In this document: positions 18,644 to 28,847 of the stretch, in pieces
Position numbering within the stretch: the stretch's first letter is position 1
Layout: each line of letters begins with the position of its first letter
DNA from: Fictibacillus aquaticus
Lineage (GTDB): Bacteria; Bacillota; Bacilli; Bacillales; Fictibacillaceae
Length of the DNA stretch: 64,000 nucleotides
Reading direction: 5' to 3'
Assembly: GCF_002245695.1 (NCBI RefSeq)
Contig: NZ_NOII01000001.1
Span: 434,001-498,000 of the forward strand
Notes under the pieces: generated by a model
The model's database searches: none
Told to the model about the DNA's origin: nothing
Seen by the model: only the letters and a program-made list of their open reading frames with translations
Position numbers and translations under genes: made by a program

Positions 18644-20482
18644 TCACATAACTCTTTTAAACATTTTTTCTAATTCATAGCTGGACAAATGAACTGTGAT
18701 CGGACGGCCATGGGGACACGTATATGGATCTTCAGATTGGCGGAGAGACTCCAGAAGTGCAAAGATTTCATCGTTCCGGAGATGACGGTTCGCCTTAATA
18801 GAGCCTTTACAGGACATCATAATAGCTGCCTTTTCTCGGAGTTTCGTGATCGAGATGCTCTTTTCATCCAGTACCTGCTGGATGATATCTTCGATCGTTT
18901 CCTTCTCAAAGCCATTTGGAAACCATTGCGGATGCTCTCTGACCATGAATGTATGCTGTCCGAAAGGCTCTAAAAACACTCCTGCCTGCCTGAGAAGATC
19001 CATCCTTTCTTCAAGCAGAAAGAATTCTCTGGATGAAAATTCAAACGTAAAAGGAACTGTCAGCTGCTGAAGCTCTCGTTCAACTTGTGAAGTCTTCTCA
19101 CGGAAATACTCATATTTCAGTCTTTCTTGTGCAGCATGCTGATCGATCAAATACAGTCCTTTCTCATTTTGGGCAATAATATACGTTCCGTGCATCTGCC
19201 CGATCGGATATAGCACAGGAATTTTCGGTTCTCTGCTTCCATCAACAAAGTAATCCTGTGTTTGATCAACTCTGGCTTCTTGAGGATAATCCATTGCAGA
19301 ATTTTCATAGAATCGTTCAGCTTGCGTGACTGGTTCGCTCTTTTCCGCAGGTTTTTTTTCTGTATAATCAGGAACTGCCTCATTTGGAAGCTGACCCGCA
19401 GAACGATGCTCAAACACAAATGCATCTTGGACCGAAGTTTCTGCTTGTTTTTTCTTTTCTTGTTGTTTTTGCAAGGCATCTGCATCTGGAATAAGACTTG
19501 ACGATTGAAGCGCTTTTTTAATTCCGGTCTCAATCAGGGCAGCTAATTCAGCCTCCTTGCTCAGCCTCGCTTCCTGTTTTGACGGATGAACGTTCACATC
19601 GATCAGCACTGGATCCATGGTGATTGAAAGAACGCACACAGGGAAACGTCCGATCGGAAGGAGCGTATGGTATGCGGCTTGGAGAGCCTTATTGACACCA
19701 TAGCTGCGTATATACCGTCCGTTCATAAACAATGACATATAGGACCGGGAAGCCCTGTTCACTTCAGGCTTAGCAACATATCCCGTCACTTCATAATCAA
19801 GTGATTTAAGCGAAACAGGAATCATCTGTTTTGCAGTCTGCATCCCATAGACGGCAGCGATGACTTGAAGCAGATTACCGTTTCCTGTCGTATGGAGGAT
19901 CTCTCTTCCATTATGCTTTAATCGAAATGAGACTGAAGGATAGGCAAGCGCAAAACGGTTCATAATATCTGCGGTATGAGCCATTTCTGTCTGTATCGTC
20001 TTCATATGTTTCAGCCGGGCAGGCGTGTTAAAGAAAAGGTTCCTGACTATAAAATCAGTTCCTCTCCTGCTTTTTGCCGGCTTTTTTTCCGTAATCAGCC
20101 CGCTTTTGATAATAAGCGATACACCCGCTCCGTCTCCCGTGCTGCTTGTCATATGCACCTCTGATACAGAAGCAATGCTTGGCAGCGCCTCTCCCCGGAA
20201 GCCCATTGTACGGATTTGGTAAAGATCTTGCTCTTGTTTTATTTTAGATGTCGCATGACGCGAGAAGGCAAGTTCGCAGTCATCTGGTTCAATGCCGCTT
20301 CCGTTGTCAAGCACCCGAATAAGGTGAAGACCGCCTTCCTCAAGCTCGACTTCAATCCTCGTCGAATCTGCGTCAATTGCATTCTCAACCAGTTCTTTGA
20401 CGACAGATGCGGGCCGTTCGACGACCTCGCCTGCTGCTATTTTATTTGAAAGAAGCTCATCAAGCTGAGTGATTTTCCCCAT
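18644..20482 (-). CDS. mutL: DNA mismatch repair protein MutL
   Basis: 612 residues. GHKL ATPase domain with [15 protein letters not shown] (about residue 13), DNGSGI and GFRGEAL motifs; a variable, Q/E/K-rich linker (about residues 330-420); and a C-terminal dimerisation domain with the metal-dependent nicking motif [12 protein letters not shown], plus CPHGRP near the end. The nicking motif marks it as the endonuclease-type MutL found in organisms without MutH. Starts 12 bases after the mutS stop. Confidence 0.96.
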   Translation of the reverse strand: MGKITQLDELLSNKIAAGEVVERPASVVKELVENAIDADSTRIEVELEEGGLHLIRVLDNGSGIEPDDCELAFSRHATSKIKQEQDLYQIRTMGFRGEALPSIASVSEVHMTSSTGDGAGVSLIIKSGLITEKKPAKSRRGTDFIVRNLFFNTPARLKHMKTIQTEMAHTADIMNRFALAYPSVSFRLKHNGREILHTTGNGNLLQVIAAVYGMQTAKQMIPVSLKSLDYEVTGYVAKPEVNRASRSYMSLFMNGRYIRSYGVNKALQAAYHTLLPIGRFPVCVLSITMDPVLIDVNVHPSKQEARLSKEAELAALIETGIKKALQSSSLIPDADALQKQQEKKKQAETSVQDAFVFEHRSAGQLPNEAVPDYTEKKPAEKSEPVTQAERFYENSAMDYPQEARVDQTQDYFVDGSREPKIPVLYPIGQMHGTYIIAQNEKGLYLIDQHAAQERLKYEYFREKTSQVERELQQLTVPFTFEFSSREFFLLEERMDLLRQAGVFLEPFGQHTFMVREHPQWFPNGFEKETIEDIIQQVLDEKSISITKLREKAAIMMSCKGSIKANRHLRNDEIFALLESLRQSEDPYTCPHGRPITVHLSSYELEKMFKRVM

Positions 20483-20494
20483 GTGAATTCATCC

Positions 20495-23086
20495 TTACCT
20501 TGCTTTTTTCTGCAGCTCGTAGAGTTTGTTCATCGCATCCAACGGTGTCATTTCCAATAGATTGAGTGACGTGATCATGGCAATAATGCTGTCTGATTTT
20601 TTTGCTGTTTTTCCAGCCGGCTGAACAGGGCTCTCGAAAAGGCTAAGCTGACTTTCAGGCTGTTCCAGCGCTGCCGCAGTTTCCTTTATTACTTGAACAG
20701 GTTCTTTTCCGTTCTTTTCAAGGTCGCCTAGTATGTGCTTTGCCCTCTTAATAAGCGGTGCAGGCAGGTCAGCAAGCTCTGCCACTTGTATTCCAAAAGA
20801 CTGATCCGCATGGCCGTCTACAATCTTATGAAGAAACACTAGCCGTCCGTCCTCTTCAACTGCGGATACATGTACATTTTTTAAAGATGGAAGTGTTTCA
20901 GATAAGATTGTCAGCTCATGATAATGAGTGGAGAACAGCGTCTTGGCACCAATATGATCATGTATATGTTCAATGATAGAATGTGCAAGAGCCATACCGT
21001 CATAAGTGGAAGTTCCCCTTCCTATCTCATCGAGCAATATCAAGCTGTCAGCTGTCGCGTTTCTGATCGCATAATTTGTTTCAAGCATTTCAACCATAAA
21101 TGTACTCTGGCCGCCGACGAGATCATCTGCTGCTCCGATCCGTGTAAAAATCTGATCAAATAAAGGGAGCTCTGCGCTGTCAGCCGGAACAAAGCAGCCT
21201 ACCTGCATCATAATAGCTGTCAAAGCAAGCTGTCTCATGTACGTGCTCTTACCTGCCATATTCGGTCCGGTAATGAGCAGCATGCTATGATTGTTATCTA
21301 GGGTGATATCATTTGCTACGTATTCCTGGGCATCCATCACCTTTTCGACAACTGGATGTCTCCCGCCTTGAATTCGCACTTGTCCGCTTTCGGAGATTAC
21401 AGGCTTAACAAAACGCCTTTCTTCACTTACTGAAGCGAAAGACTGCAGTACATCCAGTTCAGCCAGACTTCCAGCCAGCTGCTGAAGGCCTGGAACATAG
21501 TTTTTCACATGACTTCTAATTTCTAAAAAAAGAGCATGTTCGAGTCCCGCCATCTTCTCTTCTGCCTCAAGGATGAGACGCTCTTTTTCTTTCAGCTCAG
21601 GAGTTACAAAACGTTCTGCATTTGACAGCGTCTGTTTTCTCTCATACCGTTCAGAAGGCACTCCTCCGAGATTAGACCGTGTCACTTCAATAAAATAGCC
21701 GAATATTTTGTTGTACCCTATCTTCAGTGACCTGATTCCTGTGGCTTCTCGTTCTTTTTGCTCAAGCGAGGCGATCCAAGCTTTGCCGTTCACGCTGGCG
21801 TCTCGGTATTCGTCGAGTTCCGCACTGAAGCCTTCTTTAATGATGTTCCCTTCTTTTAAAAGAAGCGGGGCGTTTTCATGGACTGCCCGTTCTAAATAAT
21901 CTGCTAGTTCCGTATGTTCGTCCATCTTCATTAGAAGCTCTTCGCTTCCAGCACAGTCCAACTGAGACAGCTGCGCCTTAATAGCAGGCACATTCTGCAA
22001 AGAGAGCTTAAGCTGGAGCAAGTCGCGAGGACTTGCGTTGCCAAACGCCACTTTTGCGGCCAGTCTTTCCATGTCATAAACATTCTTTAGCTGTTGGCGG
22101 ATCTCTTCCCGTTCAAAAAATTTACTGTACAATGCTTCTACTGTATCAAGACGCTGCTTTACTAGGGAGCGGATAAAAAGAGGCTCTTCCAGCCATTGCT
22201 TCAGCTTGCGGGCTCCCATGCTAGTCATCGTTTTGTCCAGCAGCCAAAGCAAAGATCCTTTTTTTCCTTTTGTCCGGTTGGTCTCCACAAGTTCAAGGTT
22301 GCGCTTAGAAAAAGCGTCAAGCTTCATCAGAACGTCATCTGACTGAACGATTACAGGGCGCATATGCCCAAGCGATCTTTTCTGCGTGTGCTTTAAATAT
22401 TGAAACAGCCTGCCAGCAGCTTTATGAAGCAAGTGATGATTAAGATGACTGACATGACCTGAAAAACCGTCAGGAATTTCATCGCGGTCTTCACTTGACG
22501 CAGTAAATTCCTGCGAGTTATGTATGCTATCTTTCCACTCGCTGTATGTACTGCTGTCAAGGACAGCTTCTTTAACACGGTGCCGGCTGAAATCTGCTAA
22601 TATACCGCTCTTTTCTGCCTTGCGTAAGTATCCTTTAGCTTCTCCTGTTGAAAGATCAGCAATGACAAGAGCATATTCTCCCTTTTCGCCAAGTGCAAGT
22701 GAACCGATGTAGTTGTTATCTCTGTCAGAAAGAAGCTGATCGTCCATCACAGTACCGGGTGTGATAATCTGCACGACTTCTCTTCTGACAACTCCTTTAG
22801 CTTGCCTAGGATCTTCTACTTGCTCGCATATAGCCACTTTGTAGCCGTCAGCTACAAGCCGTTTAATATAGCCTGGGGCTGAATGGTAAGGTACACCGCA
22901 CATCGGAATACGGTCGCTGCTGCCTCCGTCCCTGGATGTCAGAGTAATTTCAAGAATTCTTGATGCATTAAGCGCATCGTCAAAAAACATTTCATAAAAA
23001 TCGCCAAGACGAAAAAATAAAAAGGCATCCTGATGATTTGCCTTTACCGATAAATATTGCTGAATCATGGGTGTATACTGCGACAT
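20495..23086 (-). CDS. mutS: DNA mismatch repair protein MutS
   Basis: 863 residues. The N-terminal mismatch-binding domain keeps the wedge motif FFRLGDFYEMFF (F-x-E at about residue 32). Connector, lever and clamp regions follow, then the ABC-type ATPase with Walker A GPNMAGKST (about residue 608), signature STFMVEM and Walker B ILLDEIGRGTST. The C-terminal beta-clamp-binding region is Q-rich. First gene of mutSL; a GGTGAAG ribosome-binding site precedes the ATG. Confidence 0.97.
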   Translation of the reverse strand: MSQYTPMIQQYLSVKANHQDAFLFFRLGDFYEMFFDDALNASRILEITLTSRDGGSSDRIPMCGVPYHSAPGYIKRLVADGYKVAICEQVEDPRQAKGVVRREVVQIITPGTVMDDQLLSDRDNNYIGSLALGEKGEYALVIADLSTGEAKGYLRKAEKSGILADFSRHRVKEAVLDSSTYSEWKDSIHNSQEFTASSEDRDEIPDGFSGHVSHLNHHLLHKAAGRLFQYLKHTQKRSLGHMRPVIVQSDDVLMKLDAFSKRNLELVETNRTKGKKGSLLWLLDKTMTSMGARKLKQWLEEPLFIRSLVKQRLDTVEALYSKFFEREEIRQQLKNVYDMERLAAKVAFGNASPRDLLQLKLSLQNVPAIKAQLSQLDCAGSEELLMKMDEHTELADYLERAVHENAPLLLKEGNIIKEGFSAELDEYRDASVNGKAWIASLEQKEREATGIRSLKIGYNKIFGYFIEVTRSNLGGVPSERYERKQTLSNAERFVTPELKEKERLILEAEEKMAGLEHALFLEIRSHVKNYVPGLQQLAGSLAELDVLQSFASVSEERRFVKPVISESGQVRIQGGRHPVVEKVMDAQEYVANDITLDNNHSMLLITGPNMAGKSTYMRQLALTAIMMQVGCFVPADSAELPLFDQIFTRIGAADDLVGGQSTFMVEMLETNYAIRNATADSLILLDEIGRGTSTYDGMALAHSIIEHIHDHIGAKTLFSTHYHELTILSETLPSLKNVHVSAVEEDGRLVFLHKIVDGHADQSFGIQVAELADLPAPLIKRAKHILGDLEKNGKEPVQVIKETAAALEQPESQLSLFESPVQPAGKTAKKSDSIIAMITSLNLLEMTPLDAMNKLYELQKKAR

Positions 23087-23174
23087 TCTTCTTCACCTGT
23101 TTCTATAAGCATTCTTCCGCCATTATATCATATGTCCAGCCATTGATGCAGAGACATGCCCCTTCTGCACCACA

Positions 23175-23205
23175 TGAAAAAACAGGGAAGAAATATTCTT
23201 CCCTG
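23175..23205 (-). terminator. Terminator of cotE
   Basis: CAGGGAAGAA / TTCTTCCCTG stem followed by TTTTTT on the minus strand. Confidence 0.88.
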
Positions 23206-23210
23206 CCGAA

Positions 23211-23786
23211 TTATTCCTCAAGCTCTCCGATCAGAAAGTTAGGATCTAAATCTTCAAACTCTTCGTCATCTATGTCTTCATAATCGTAATCGCCTGTTTC
23301 TTCATCTTCGGTAAAATCACGGTCAGGTTTCACACACACGACTACTTTCGTATCTCCGATCATCTCACAGCTGAACTCCCGCTCAACCTGAACTAATATT
23401 TTGTTCCCATTCGGTGAAATAGTTGCTTCCAAAGTATTGGGTTCCTGCAGGGCTTTAGCTGATACTTCATAATCTGTTCCCAAGTATTGCTTATCGAGCT
23501 TATCAAATGCGATATTGTCTTTAAAATGAATGGTTTCCGTTACAACTTCCGTTTTCGTGTTGCCGCTGTAAGAATACCATAAATTCACATCATAACACCC
23601 TTCAACGACGACGGCTTCCTTGCCTTTATGCGCTTTAAAGTTGTGATTGATGATCCAGCAGCCCAGAATGCTGTTCGGTTTATGGGCAGGTGTGATTGAA
23701 TGTGTGGCCTGCGAAAATTTGCGCCCTTTGCCGCAGACTGCCCGTGTAATGATTTCTCTGTACTGATAATCTATGTTGTGTGACAT
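23211..23786 (-). CDS. cotE: Outer spore coat morphogenetic protein CotE
   Basis: 191 residues. Very close pattern to Bacillus CotE: YREIITRAVCGKGRKFSQ at the start, SILGCWIINH, NLWYSYSGNTKTEVVTE, TISPNGNKILVQVERE, and an acidic C-terminal tail of D/E residues. It directs assembly of the outer coat around the forespore. Start at ATG 23786 after GAGGAGGG; the upstream in-frame extension spans that site. Expected to be made in the mother cell under sigma-E; CATACAAC near 23893 on the minus strand resembles a sigma-E -10 but its -35 is unclear. Confidence 0.95.
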   Translation of the reverse strand: MSHNIDYQYREIITRAVCGKGRKFSQATHSITPAHKPNSILGCWIINHNFKAHKGKEAVVVEGCYDVNLWYSYSGNTKTEVVTETIHFKDNIAFDKLDKQYLGTDYEVSAKALQEPNTLEATISPNGNKILVQVEREFSCEMIGDTKVVVCVKPDRDFTEDEETGDYDYEDIDDEEFEDLDPNFLIGELEE

Positions 23787-24129
23787 AGACACAATCCCTC
23801 CTCTTTTAATTTCCATTCATCCTATGCAGGGCGAATGACTAGTGTGCATATCCATCAGAGAGTTTCCGTACAACTCTATCTTATGGTTGTATGCCCTGTT
23901 TTTGCCTGTCTACATAAAATATTTTTGAATAGAACGGAGGAAGGCAGCGATAATGCATAAAATTTAAAGGATACCGCCATTATATGTACTTGAACGGTTA
24001 ATAATCACTAATCATCATTTATCTACTTTTGATTAAATCGCCAATCATTACGGTAAGTGAAAATTATTAATGGGTTCTATCTAATTGGGGAATAGAAGTA
24101 TATGAGAATTTTAATGTTAATTCAAAATA
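23787..24129. other. Intergenic region upstream of cotE
   Basis: About 340 AT-rich bases without a supportable gene. It should hold the cotE promoter; the best candidate is a CATACAA-type sigma-E -10 near 23886-23893 (minus strand). The rest shows no clear repeat or structured RNA by eye. Confidence 0.5.
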
Positions 24130-24157
24130 AAAACACAGCACTTTCTGCTGTGTTTTT
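24130..24157. terminator. Terminator of miaB-ricA
   Basis: AAAACACAGCA / TGCTGTGTTTT stem with a five-base loop, T-runs on both strands. Confidence 0.88.
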
Positions 24158-24167
24158 AGAATATACT

Positions 24168-24599
24168 CTAGTGGCAGCCGCAGCCGCCTGGCGCGCAGCC
24201 TTCCTGGGAGCCTGTTGTTCCTTTAAGCACATCGCCTCCAGTGGATTCGATGATTTCATCTGTAACGGTGTTAGAAATAGTGTGCGAAACCATTTGTAAA
24301 ATGTCGTTTACGTCTACCTGAGACTGTTTGAACTCCTGCACGACTGGAATAGCGTCTACTTCTTTCATCAATTCGTCAATCTTTGCTTCGGTTTCCTTCA
24401 AAGCTTCTGCTTTTCCGTAATGTTGAAGGTTTACGGCCTGTTTTTGCAGTTTTTTGATCTCGCCGATCAGTCTTGCAACCGTCGGATTGCCGTTAATCTG
24501 TGCTTCTGCACGCTTAAAAAAGTCCACCTCGTCAGTTACAGCGATCATTTTTGCCAGTTCACGTGCTTTATCAAGAATTTGCTCTTTTGTATAATTCAT
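24168..24599 (-). CDS. ricA: RicA (YmcA), RNase Y specificity/regulatory factor
   Basis: 143 residues, YlbF/YmcA-type helical protein: EVDFFKRAEAQINGNPTVARL and a helical core to about residue 125, then a glycine/cysteine tail GCAPGGCGCH. In B. subtilis RicA works with RicF and RicT to direct RNase Y processing and affects competence, biofilm and sporulation; the complex binds iron-sulfur clusters through cysteines. The clustered Cys tail here fits that. Its start overlaps the miaB stop by one base (TGATG type), so translation is coupled. Confidence 0.92.
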   Translation of the reverse strand: MNYTKEQILDKARELAKMIAVTDEVDFFKRAEAQINGNPTVARLIGEIKKLQKQAVNLQHYGKAEALKETEAKIDELMKEVDAIPVVQEFKQSQVDVNDILQMVSHTISNTVTDEIIESTGGDVLKGTTGSQEGCAPGGCGCH

Positions 24600-26125
24600 C
24601 AGTTAGCCACCTCTGCCTTTTCTTCAATCCATTCTCCGCCAAGGTTCCATGTTTTTGCATCGGTGATGCGGACCTTGACGATTTCGCCGATTAAATGCTT
24701 CGGACCGGCAAAATTAACTACTTTATTGGCACCCGAATGCCCTGTCAGCACATCGGCGTTCTTTCTGCTTTCGCCTTCAACGAGTACTTCAACGATTTTG
24801 CCGATATATGCTTTGTTCTTCTTGAGAGAGATGTCATTCAGAACTGCATTCAAACGCTGCAGTCGTTCCTTCTTCACTTCAAGAGGCACGTTGTCTTCCA
24901 TTTTTGCAGCAGGAGTCCCGTCTCTTGGTGAGTAAATAAACGTATAAGCCGCATCGAACTCTACTTCCTTCACTAATGAGATCGTTTCTTCAAACTGCTC
25001 ATCCGTTTCGTTCGGGAAGCCAACGATAATATCGGATGTAAGAGCTGCGTCAGGAATCGCAGCCTTGATCTTGGCAACAAGTTCGAGGTAGCTTTCCCTC
25101 GTATATTTGCGTGCCATAAGCTTCAACACGTCAGAATTCCCGTGCTGTACAGGAAGATGAATATGTTCGACAATATTACCCTGATGTGCAAGCACCTCGA
25201 TCAACCGATCATCGAAATCGCGCGGATGACTTGTCGTGAAACGGATTCTAGGGATATCGATCTTCCTGATCTCATCCATTAAATCTCCTAGACCGTATTG
25301 AATATCAGTAAAATCTTTGCCGTATGCGTTAACGTTCTGGCCTAGAAGTGTCACTTCTTTATAGCCGTTTCTGGCCAAATGGCGGACTTCTTCAATAATA
25401 TCTTCTGGTCTGCGGCTTCGCTCCTTGCCGCGAGTATAAGGGACGATGCAATACGTACAAAACTTATCACAGCCGTACATGATGTTGACCCAGCCCTTAA
25501 CGTTCCCCTTGCGGACACGCGGAAGATTTTCCACGATATCCCCTTCCTTCGACCATACCTCAACGACCATCTCTTTGGAGAAAAGGGCGTTTTCAATGAT
25601 TTGCGGAAGACGATGAATGTTATGGGTGCCAAAAATCATATCAACGTTTTGATAAGTTTTAAGAATTTTGTTCACGACCGACTCTTCCTGTGACATGCAG
25701 CCGCAAACACCAAGCAGAAGATTTGGGTTATTCGCTTTTGCTGTTTTCAGGTGGCCGAGCTCTCCAAAAACTTTATTCTCCGCATTCTCTCTGATCGCAC
25801 AAGTGTTCAAGAGGACGAGATCAGCATCATCTACCGAAACAGTTGCTGTATAGCCCATTTCGGTAAGAATACCGGCCATCACCTCTGTATCATGCTCGTT
25901 CATCTGGCAGCCGTACGTGCGGATGTAAAACTTCTTCCCAACTCCGATGTTCACAAGGTTTTCAGGGATGTTGAAGTCCGTTAAAACCTTTACCGCTTCC
26001 TTGCCCCTCTTTTTTGCATCTTTTAAAGACGGCGGCTGATAGGCGCTCTGAAAATAGTTCGAGTAATCTTTTTTAGATCGTGTATCCGTTGCAACAGCAG
26101 ATGTTTTCTCTGTTGTGTTTGTCAT
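24599..26125 (-). CDS. miaB: tRNA-2-methylthio-N6-dimethylallyladenosine synthase MiaB
   Basis: 508 residues, radical SAM methylthiotransferase acting on i6A37 made by MiaA. The N-terminal UPF0004 domain has three cluster-binding cysteines ([22 protein letters not shown]); the radical SAM motif CDKFCTYC lies near residue 220; the C-terminal TRAM domain follows. An N-terminal extension of about 65 residues is typical of Bacillus MiaB. Operon with ricA. Confidence 0.96.
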   Translation of the reverse strand: MTNTTEKTSAVATDTRSKKDYSNYFQSAYQPPSLKDAKKRGKEAVKVLTDFNIPENLVNIGVGKKFYIRTYGCQMNEHDTEVMAGILTEMGYTATVSVDDADLVLLNTCAIRENAENKVFGELGHLKTAKANNPNLLLGVCGCMSQEESVVNKILKTYQNVDMIFGTHNIHRLPQIIENALFSKEMVVEVWSKEGDIVENLPRVRKGNVKGWVNIMYGCDKFCTYCIVPYTRGKERSRRPEDIIEEVRHLARNGYKEVTLLGQNVNAYGKDFTDIQYGLGDLMDEIRKIDIPRIRFTTSHPRDFDDRLIEVLAHQGNIVEHIHLPVQHGNSDVLKLMARKYTRESYLELVAKIKAAIPDAALTSDIIVGFPNETDEQFEETISLVKEVEFDAAYTFIYSPRDGTPAAKMEDNVPLEVKKERLQRLNAVLNDISLKKNKAYIGKIVEVLVEGESRKNADVLTGHSGANKVVNFAGPKHLIGEIVKVRITDAKTWNLGGEWIEEKAEVAN

Positions 26126-26238
26126 GTGATTCTTTCACTCCTTTTACTGCCCAAAAACGCTTACATCATCTTTTATAACTTTATAAGTATATCAAAAAAA
26201 TGGGATGGGAAAAAGAAAGGAGGCAGCTAAAATTTTGA

Positions 26239-26275
26239 AAAAAACAGGAAGAAGCGTGACCGCTTCTTCCTGTTT
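26239..26275. terminator. Terminator of tdh-kbl
   Basis: AAACAGGAAGAAGCG / CGCTTCTTCCTGTTT stem with a four-base loop, between kbl and miaB. Confidence 0.9.
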
Positions 26276-26282
26276 GCCGGGT

Positions 26283-27458
26283 TTACAGTATTCCAAGCTC
26301 TTTTCCTGCTTTTTCGAAAGCATCAAGTGCAGCCTGTAAATCTTCTTTTGTGTGCTTCGCAGTCACGATCGTCCTAACGCGTGCTTTCCCTTTCGCCACG
26401 GTAGGGAATGCGATGCCTTGCGCAAACACGCCCAGTTCCAGCAGTCTGTCAGAAAGCTTATGCGTCAGCGCATCATCACCTACGATAACAGGTGTAATCG
26501 GCGTTTCACTGATGCCGGTATCAAAGCCGAGCGCCTGAAGCCCTTCCTTAAAGAAACGTGTGTTTTCCCATAGTCTTTCCATATGTTCAGGCTCGTCAAG
26601 CAGCACGTCAACAGCAGCAGAACTTGCTGCGATTACTGCGGGAGGATGAGAAGTGCTGAACAAGAACGGACGGCCTTTATGGATCAGATAGTTTCGAAGC
26701 GTCTCAGTGCTCGCGATATATCCGCCAAGCACTCCGATCGCTTTAGAAAGAGTGCCTACCTGAATATGAACGCGGCCGTTTAAATTGAAATGGTCGATCG
26801 TGCCCCGGCCGTTTTCCCCTAGCACGCCAGATGCGTGAGCGTCATCGACCATAACAAGAGCATCGTATTTTTCAGCAAGTTCCACGATTTTTGGAAGCGG
26901 TGCGATGTTTCCGTCCATGGAAAACACGCCGTCAGTCACGACAATCCGCTTACGGTATTCCTGAGTTTCCTTTAATGCAGCTTCAAGGTCTTCCATATCA
27001 ACGTGCTTGTAAATTCGCCGCGCCGCTTTTGTAAGGCGAATGCCGTCAATGATAGATGCGTGATTCAATTCGTCTGAAATGACAACATCTTTATCTGTCA
27101 ATATCGCTGAGAGAATCCCCTGGTTCGTAGAGAAGCCAGACTGAAACACGAGACATGCCTCAGTATGCTTAAACTTTGCCAGTTTCTGTTCGAATTCTTC
27201 ATGCATCGAAAGTGTTCCAGCGATCGTACGGACAGAACCTGTTCCGACTCCGTATTTTTCAACTGATTCAAGCGCTGCCTGCTTCATTTTCGGATGATTG
27301 GTCAGCCCTAGATAGTTATTGGAGGACAGCTGGATGACTTCTTTCCCATTGATGACTACTCTTGCATCCTGCTCTGACTCAAGCGGAACTAAGCGGCGGA
27401 AAGTGCCTTGCTCTTTCATCTGGTCCAGTTCCTGCTGCAAATATTCAAATCCTTTCAT
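26283..27458 (-). CDS. kbl: Glycine C-acetyltransferase (2-amino-3-ketobutyrate CoA ligase)
   Basis: 391 residues, PLP-dependent alpha-oxoamine synthase. It cleaves 2-amino-3-oxobutyrate with CoA to glycine and acetyl-CoA. Motifs: NNYLGLTNHP, SGFSTNQG, DDAHASGVLG, and the Schiff-base lysine in GTLSKAIGVLGGY (about residue 240). It directly follows tdh (18 bases), which supports the threonine role over the related biotin enzyme BioF. Confidence 0.94.
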   Translation of the reverse strand: MKGFEYLQQELDQMKEQGTFRRLVPLESEQDARVVINGKEVIQLSSNNYLGLTNHPKMKQAALESVEKYGVGTGSVRTIAGTLSMHEEFEQKLAKFKHTEACLVFQSGFSTNQGILSAILTDKDVVISDELNHASIIDGIRLTKAARRIYKHVDMEDLEAALKETQEYRKRIVVTDGVFSMDGNIAPLPKIVELAEKYDALVMVDDAHASGVLGENGRGTIDHFNLNGRVHIQVGTLSKAIGVLGGYIASTETLRNYLIHKGRPFLFSTSHPPAVIAASSAAVDVLLDEPEHMERLWENTRFFKEGLQALGFDTGISETPITPVIVGDDALTHKLSDRLLELGVFAQGIAFPTVAKGKARVRTIVTAKHTKEDLQAALDAFEKAGKELGIL

Positions 27459-27476
27459 GCTTCTTACGCCTCCTTT

Positions 27477-28517
27477 TTATGGAATCAGTACTACTTTTCC
27501 GCACTGACCCTTCATCATAAGTTCAAATCCCTTTTCAAAATCTTCAAGCGGAAGTGTATGTGTGATGATCGCTTCTGTATTCATCTGCCCTGCTTTTAAT
27601 AAGCCTGACACCTGCTGCCATGTTTCATACATCTTCCTTCCAGTTATCCCCTGAACCGTAACGCCTTTAAACACGATATCGTTCGTGATGTCCAATTCTA
27701 CTGGCTTTACCGGGAGACTCAAGATTGAAACACGGCCTCCGTTTGTCACCATCTTAAAGCCTTGATTGATCGCTATAGGATGGCCGCTCATTTCACAGAT
27801 CACATCAACACCGTTTCCGTCCGTCAAATCAAGCACAGCCTGAACCGGATCAGTATCTTTCGGGTTAATCACGGTAGTCGCACCAAGCTCTTTTGCCAGG
27901 TCAAGACGGTATTCGTTCAGGTCAATGGCAATGACCTGTGCCGCTCCGGCAGCTTTCGCCACTCCAACAGCCATGACGCCGATCGGTCCGCAGCCAATCA
28001 CTGCTACGGTAAGACCAGCCACATCGCCTGCGAGAACAGTATGAACCGCATTTCCCATCGGCTCTTGAATGGATGCAGCTTCGAACGGCATGCTTTTGTC
28101 GTTCTTCCATAGATTTTCTGCAGGCAGCGCCACATACTCTGCAAAGCAGCCGTTCGTGTCGACTCCAATAATCTTTGTTTCTTTGCAAATATGATACTGT
28201 CCTTTTAAGCATTGCGGACAGCGGTGGCAGACGATATGAGTCTCGGCTGATACGTGGTCGCCTACCTCAACATTCAGCACATTTTTCCCTATTTTTTCCA
28301 CCACGCCTGAAAACTCGTGTCCGAATACATATGGGGGTTTCACACGGCTTTGTGACCATTCATCCCACGAGTAAATATGGACATCAGTACCGCAGATGGA
28401 TGTTGCTTTCACCTTTATCAGAACTTCATTATCACCTATTTGCGGGATATCCACCATCTGAAGCTGTGCACCAAAGCCAGCATGATGCTTAACGATTGCT
28501 CTCATTTTTCCAGTCAA
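27477..28517 (-). CDS. tdh: L-threonine 3-dehydrogenase
   Basis: 346 residues, zinc medium-chain dehydrogenase that oxidises threonine to 2-amino-3-oxobutyrate with NAD. Catalytic zinc residues in SICGTDVHIY and GHEFSG; structural zinc cysteines in CHRCPQCLKGQYHIC; nucleotide fold GCGPIGVMAVG. I keep the TTG start at 28517 because GGGAGTG lies seven bases before it; an internal ATG at 28505 lacks a near site. With kbl it forms the two-step threonine-to-glycine pathway. Confidence 0.95.
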   Translation of the reverse strand: MTGKMRAIVKHHAGFGAQLQMVDIPQIGDNEVLIKVKATSICGTDVHIYSWDEWSQSRVKPPYVFGHEFSGVVEKIGKNVLNVEVGDHVSAETHIVCHRCPQCLKGQYHICKETKIIGVDTNGCFAEYVALPAENLWKNDKSMPFEAASIQEPMGNAVHTVLAGDVAGLTVAVIGCGPIGVMAVGVAKAAGAAQVIAIDLNEYRLDLAKELGATTVINPKDTDPVQAVLDLTDGNGVDVICEMSGHPIAINQGFKMVTNGGRVSILSLPVKPVELDITNDIVFKGVTVQGITGRKMYETWQQVSGLLKAGQMNTEAIITHTLPLEDFEKGFELMMKGQCGKVVLIP

Positions 28518-28589
28518 ACGTAATTCACTCCCTAAACTATCCTCTTCAATACCCTTTTATTCTATCAAAGTGCCGGAGTGGCGGTAAAG

Positions 28590-28626
28590 GGGTGTGTCCG
28601 CCCGGTATGGACATAGGAACACACCC
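28590..28626. repeat. GC-rich extragenic palindrome upstream of tdh
   Basis: GGGTGTGT at 28590 pairs with ACACACCC at 28619-28626, and the inner TGTCC (28595-28599) can pair with GGACA (28609-28613). The composition differs sharply from the AT-rich surroundings. No T-run follows in the tdh direction, so a terminator is unlikely; a repetitive extragenic element or leader structure is more plausible. Confidence 0.6.
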
Positions 28627-28628
28627 AA

Positions 28629-28646
28629 AAAAAACACGTGTTTTTT
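28629..28646. promoter_or_regulatory. Palindrome centred on CACGTG upstream of tdh
   Basis: AAAAAACACGTGTTTTTT is a perfect 18-base palindrome in the tdh upstream region; a candidate regulator site. No regulator can be named from sequence. Confidence 0.45.
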
Positions 28647-28774
28647 CGAAAAAAAATTTTCGGTGCTCCTTTTCCGTTTTCAATAAGTGACAATAAACCT
28701 TTTATATAGTATCACTGTTCTATTTCTAGACGAAAGGCAAGAATGAATTAGAAAAAATTAGAGCATGCAGGATT

Positions 28775-28818
28775 AAAAAACAAGAGCTTCACATGAATTA
28801 TCATGTGAAGCTCTTGTT
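28775..28818. terminator. Terminator of korAB
   Basis: Perfect 18-base stem, AACAAGAGCTTCACATGA with its complement, four-base loop, flanked by T-rich sequence on the minus strand. Confidence 0.9.
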
Positions 28819-28847
28819 TAAAGGAAACAGTTTTTTCTCGGTTTTTC

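Larger units (their letters stand above)
28518..28774. other. Intergenic region upstream of tdh
   Basis: Leader and promoter region of tdh, about 260 bases up to the korB terminator. It holds a GC-rich hairpin (28590-28626) in the transcribed leader, an A/T-flanked CACGTG palindrome (28629-28646), and a TATATA -10-like stretch near 28703. No gene is supported here. Confidence 0.5.

Noticed and set aside
19147-19533. Minus-strand alternative frame in the mutL linker
   Set aside because: Lysine/arginine-rich out-of-frame reading of the mutL linker; mutL itself is continuous.
23940-24129. Possible small RNA or riboswitch upstream of cotE
   Set aside because: AT-rich, without a stable fold, terminator or promoter pair that I could identify beyond the ricA terminator.
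24420-24935. 171-codon plus-strand frame across the ricA-miaB junction
   Set aside because: Antisense to both genes and not resembling any family.
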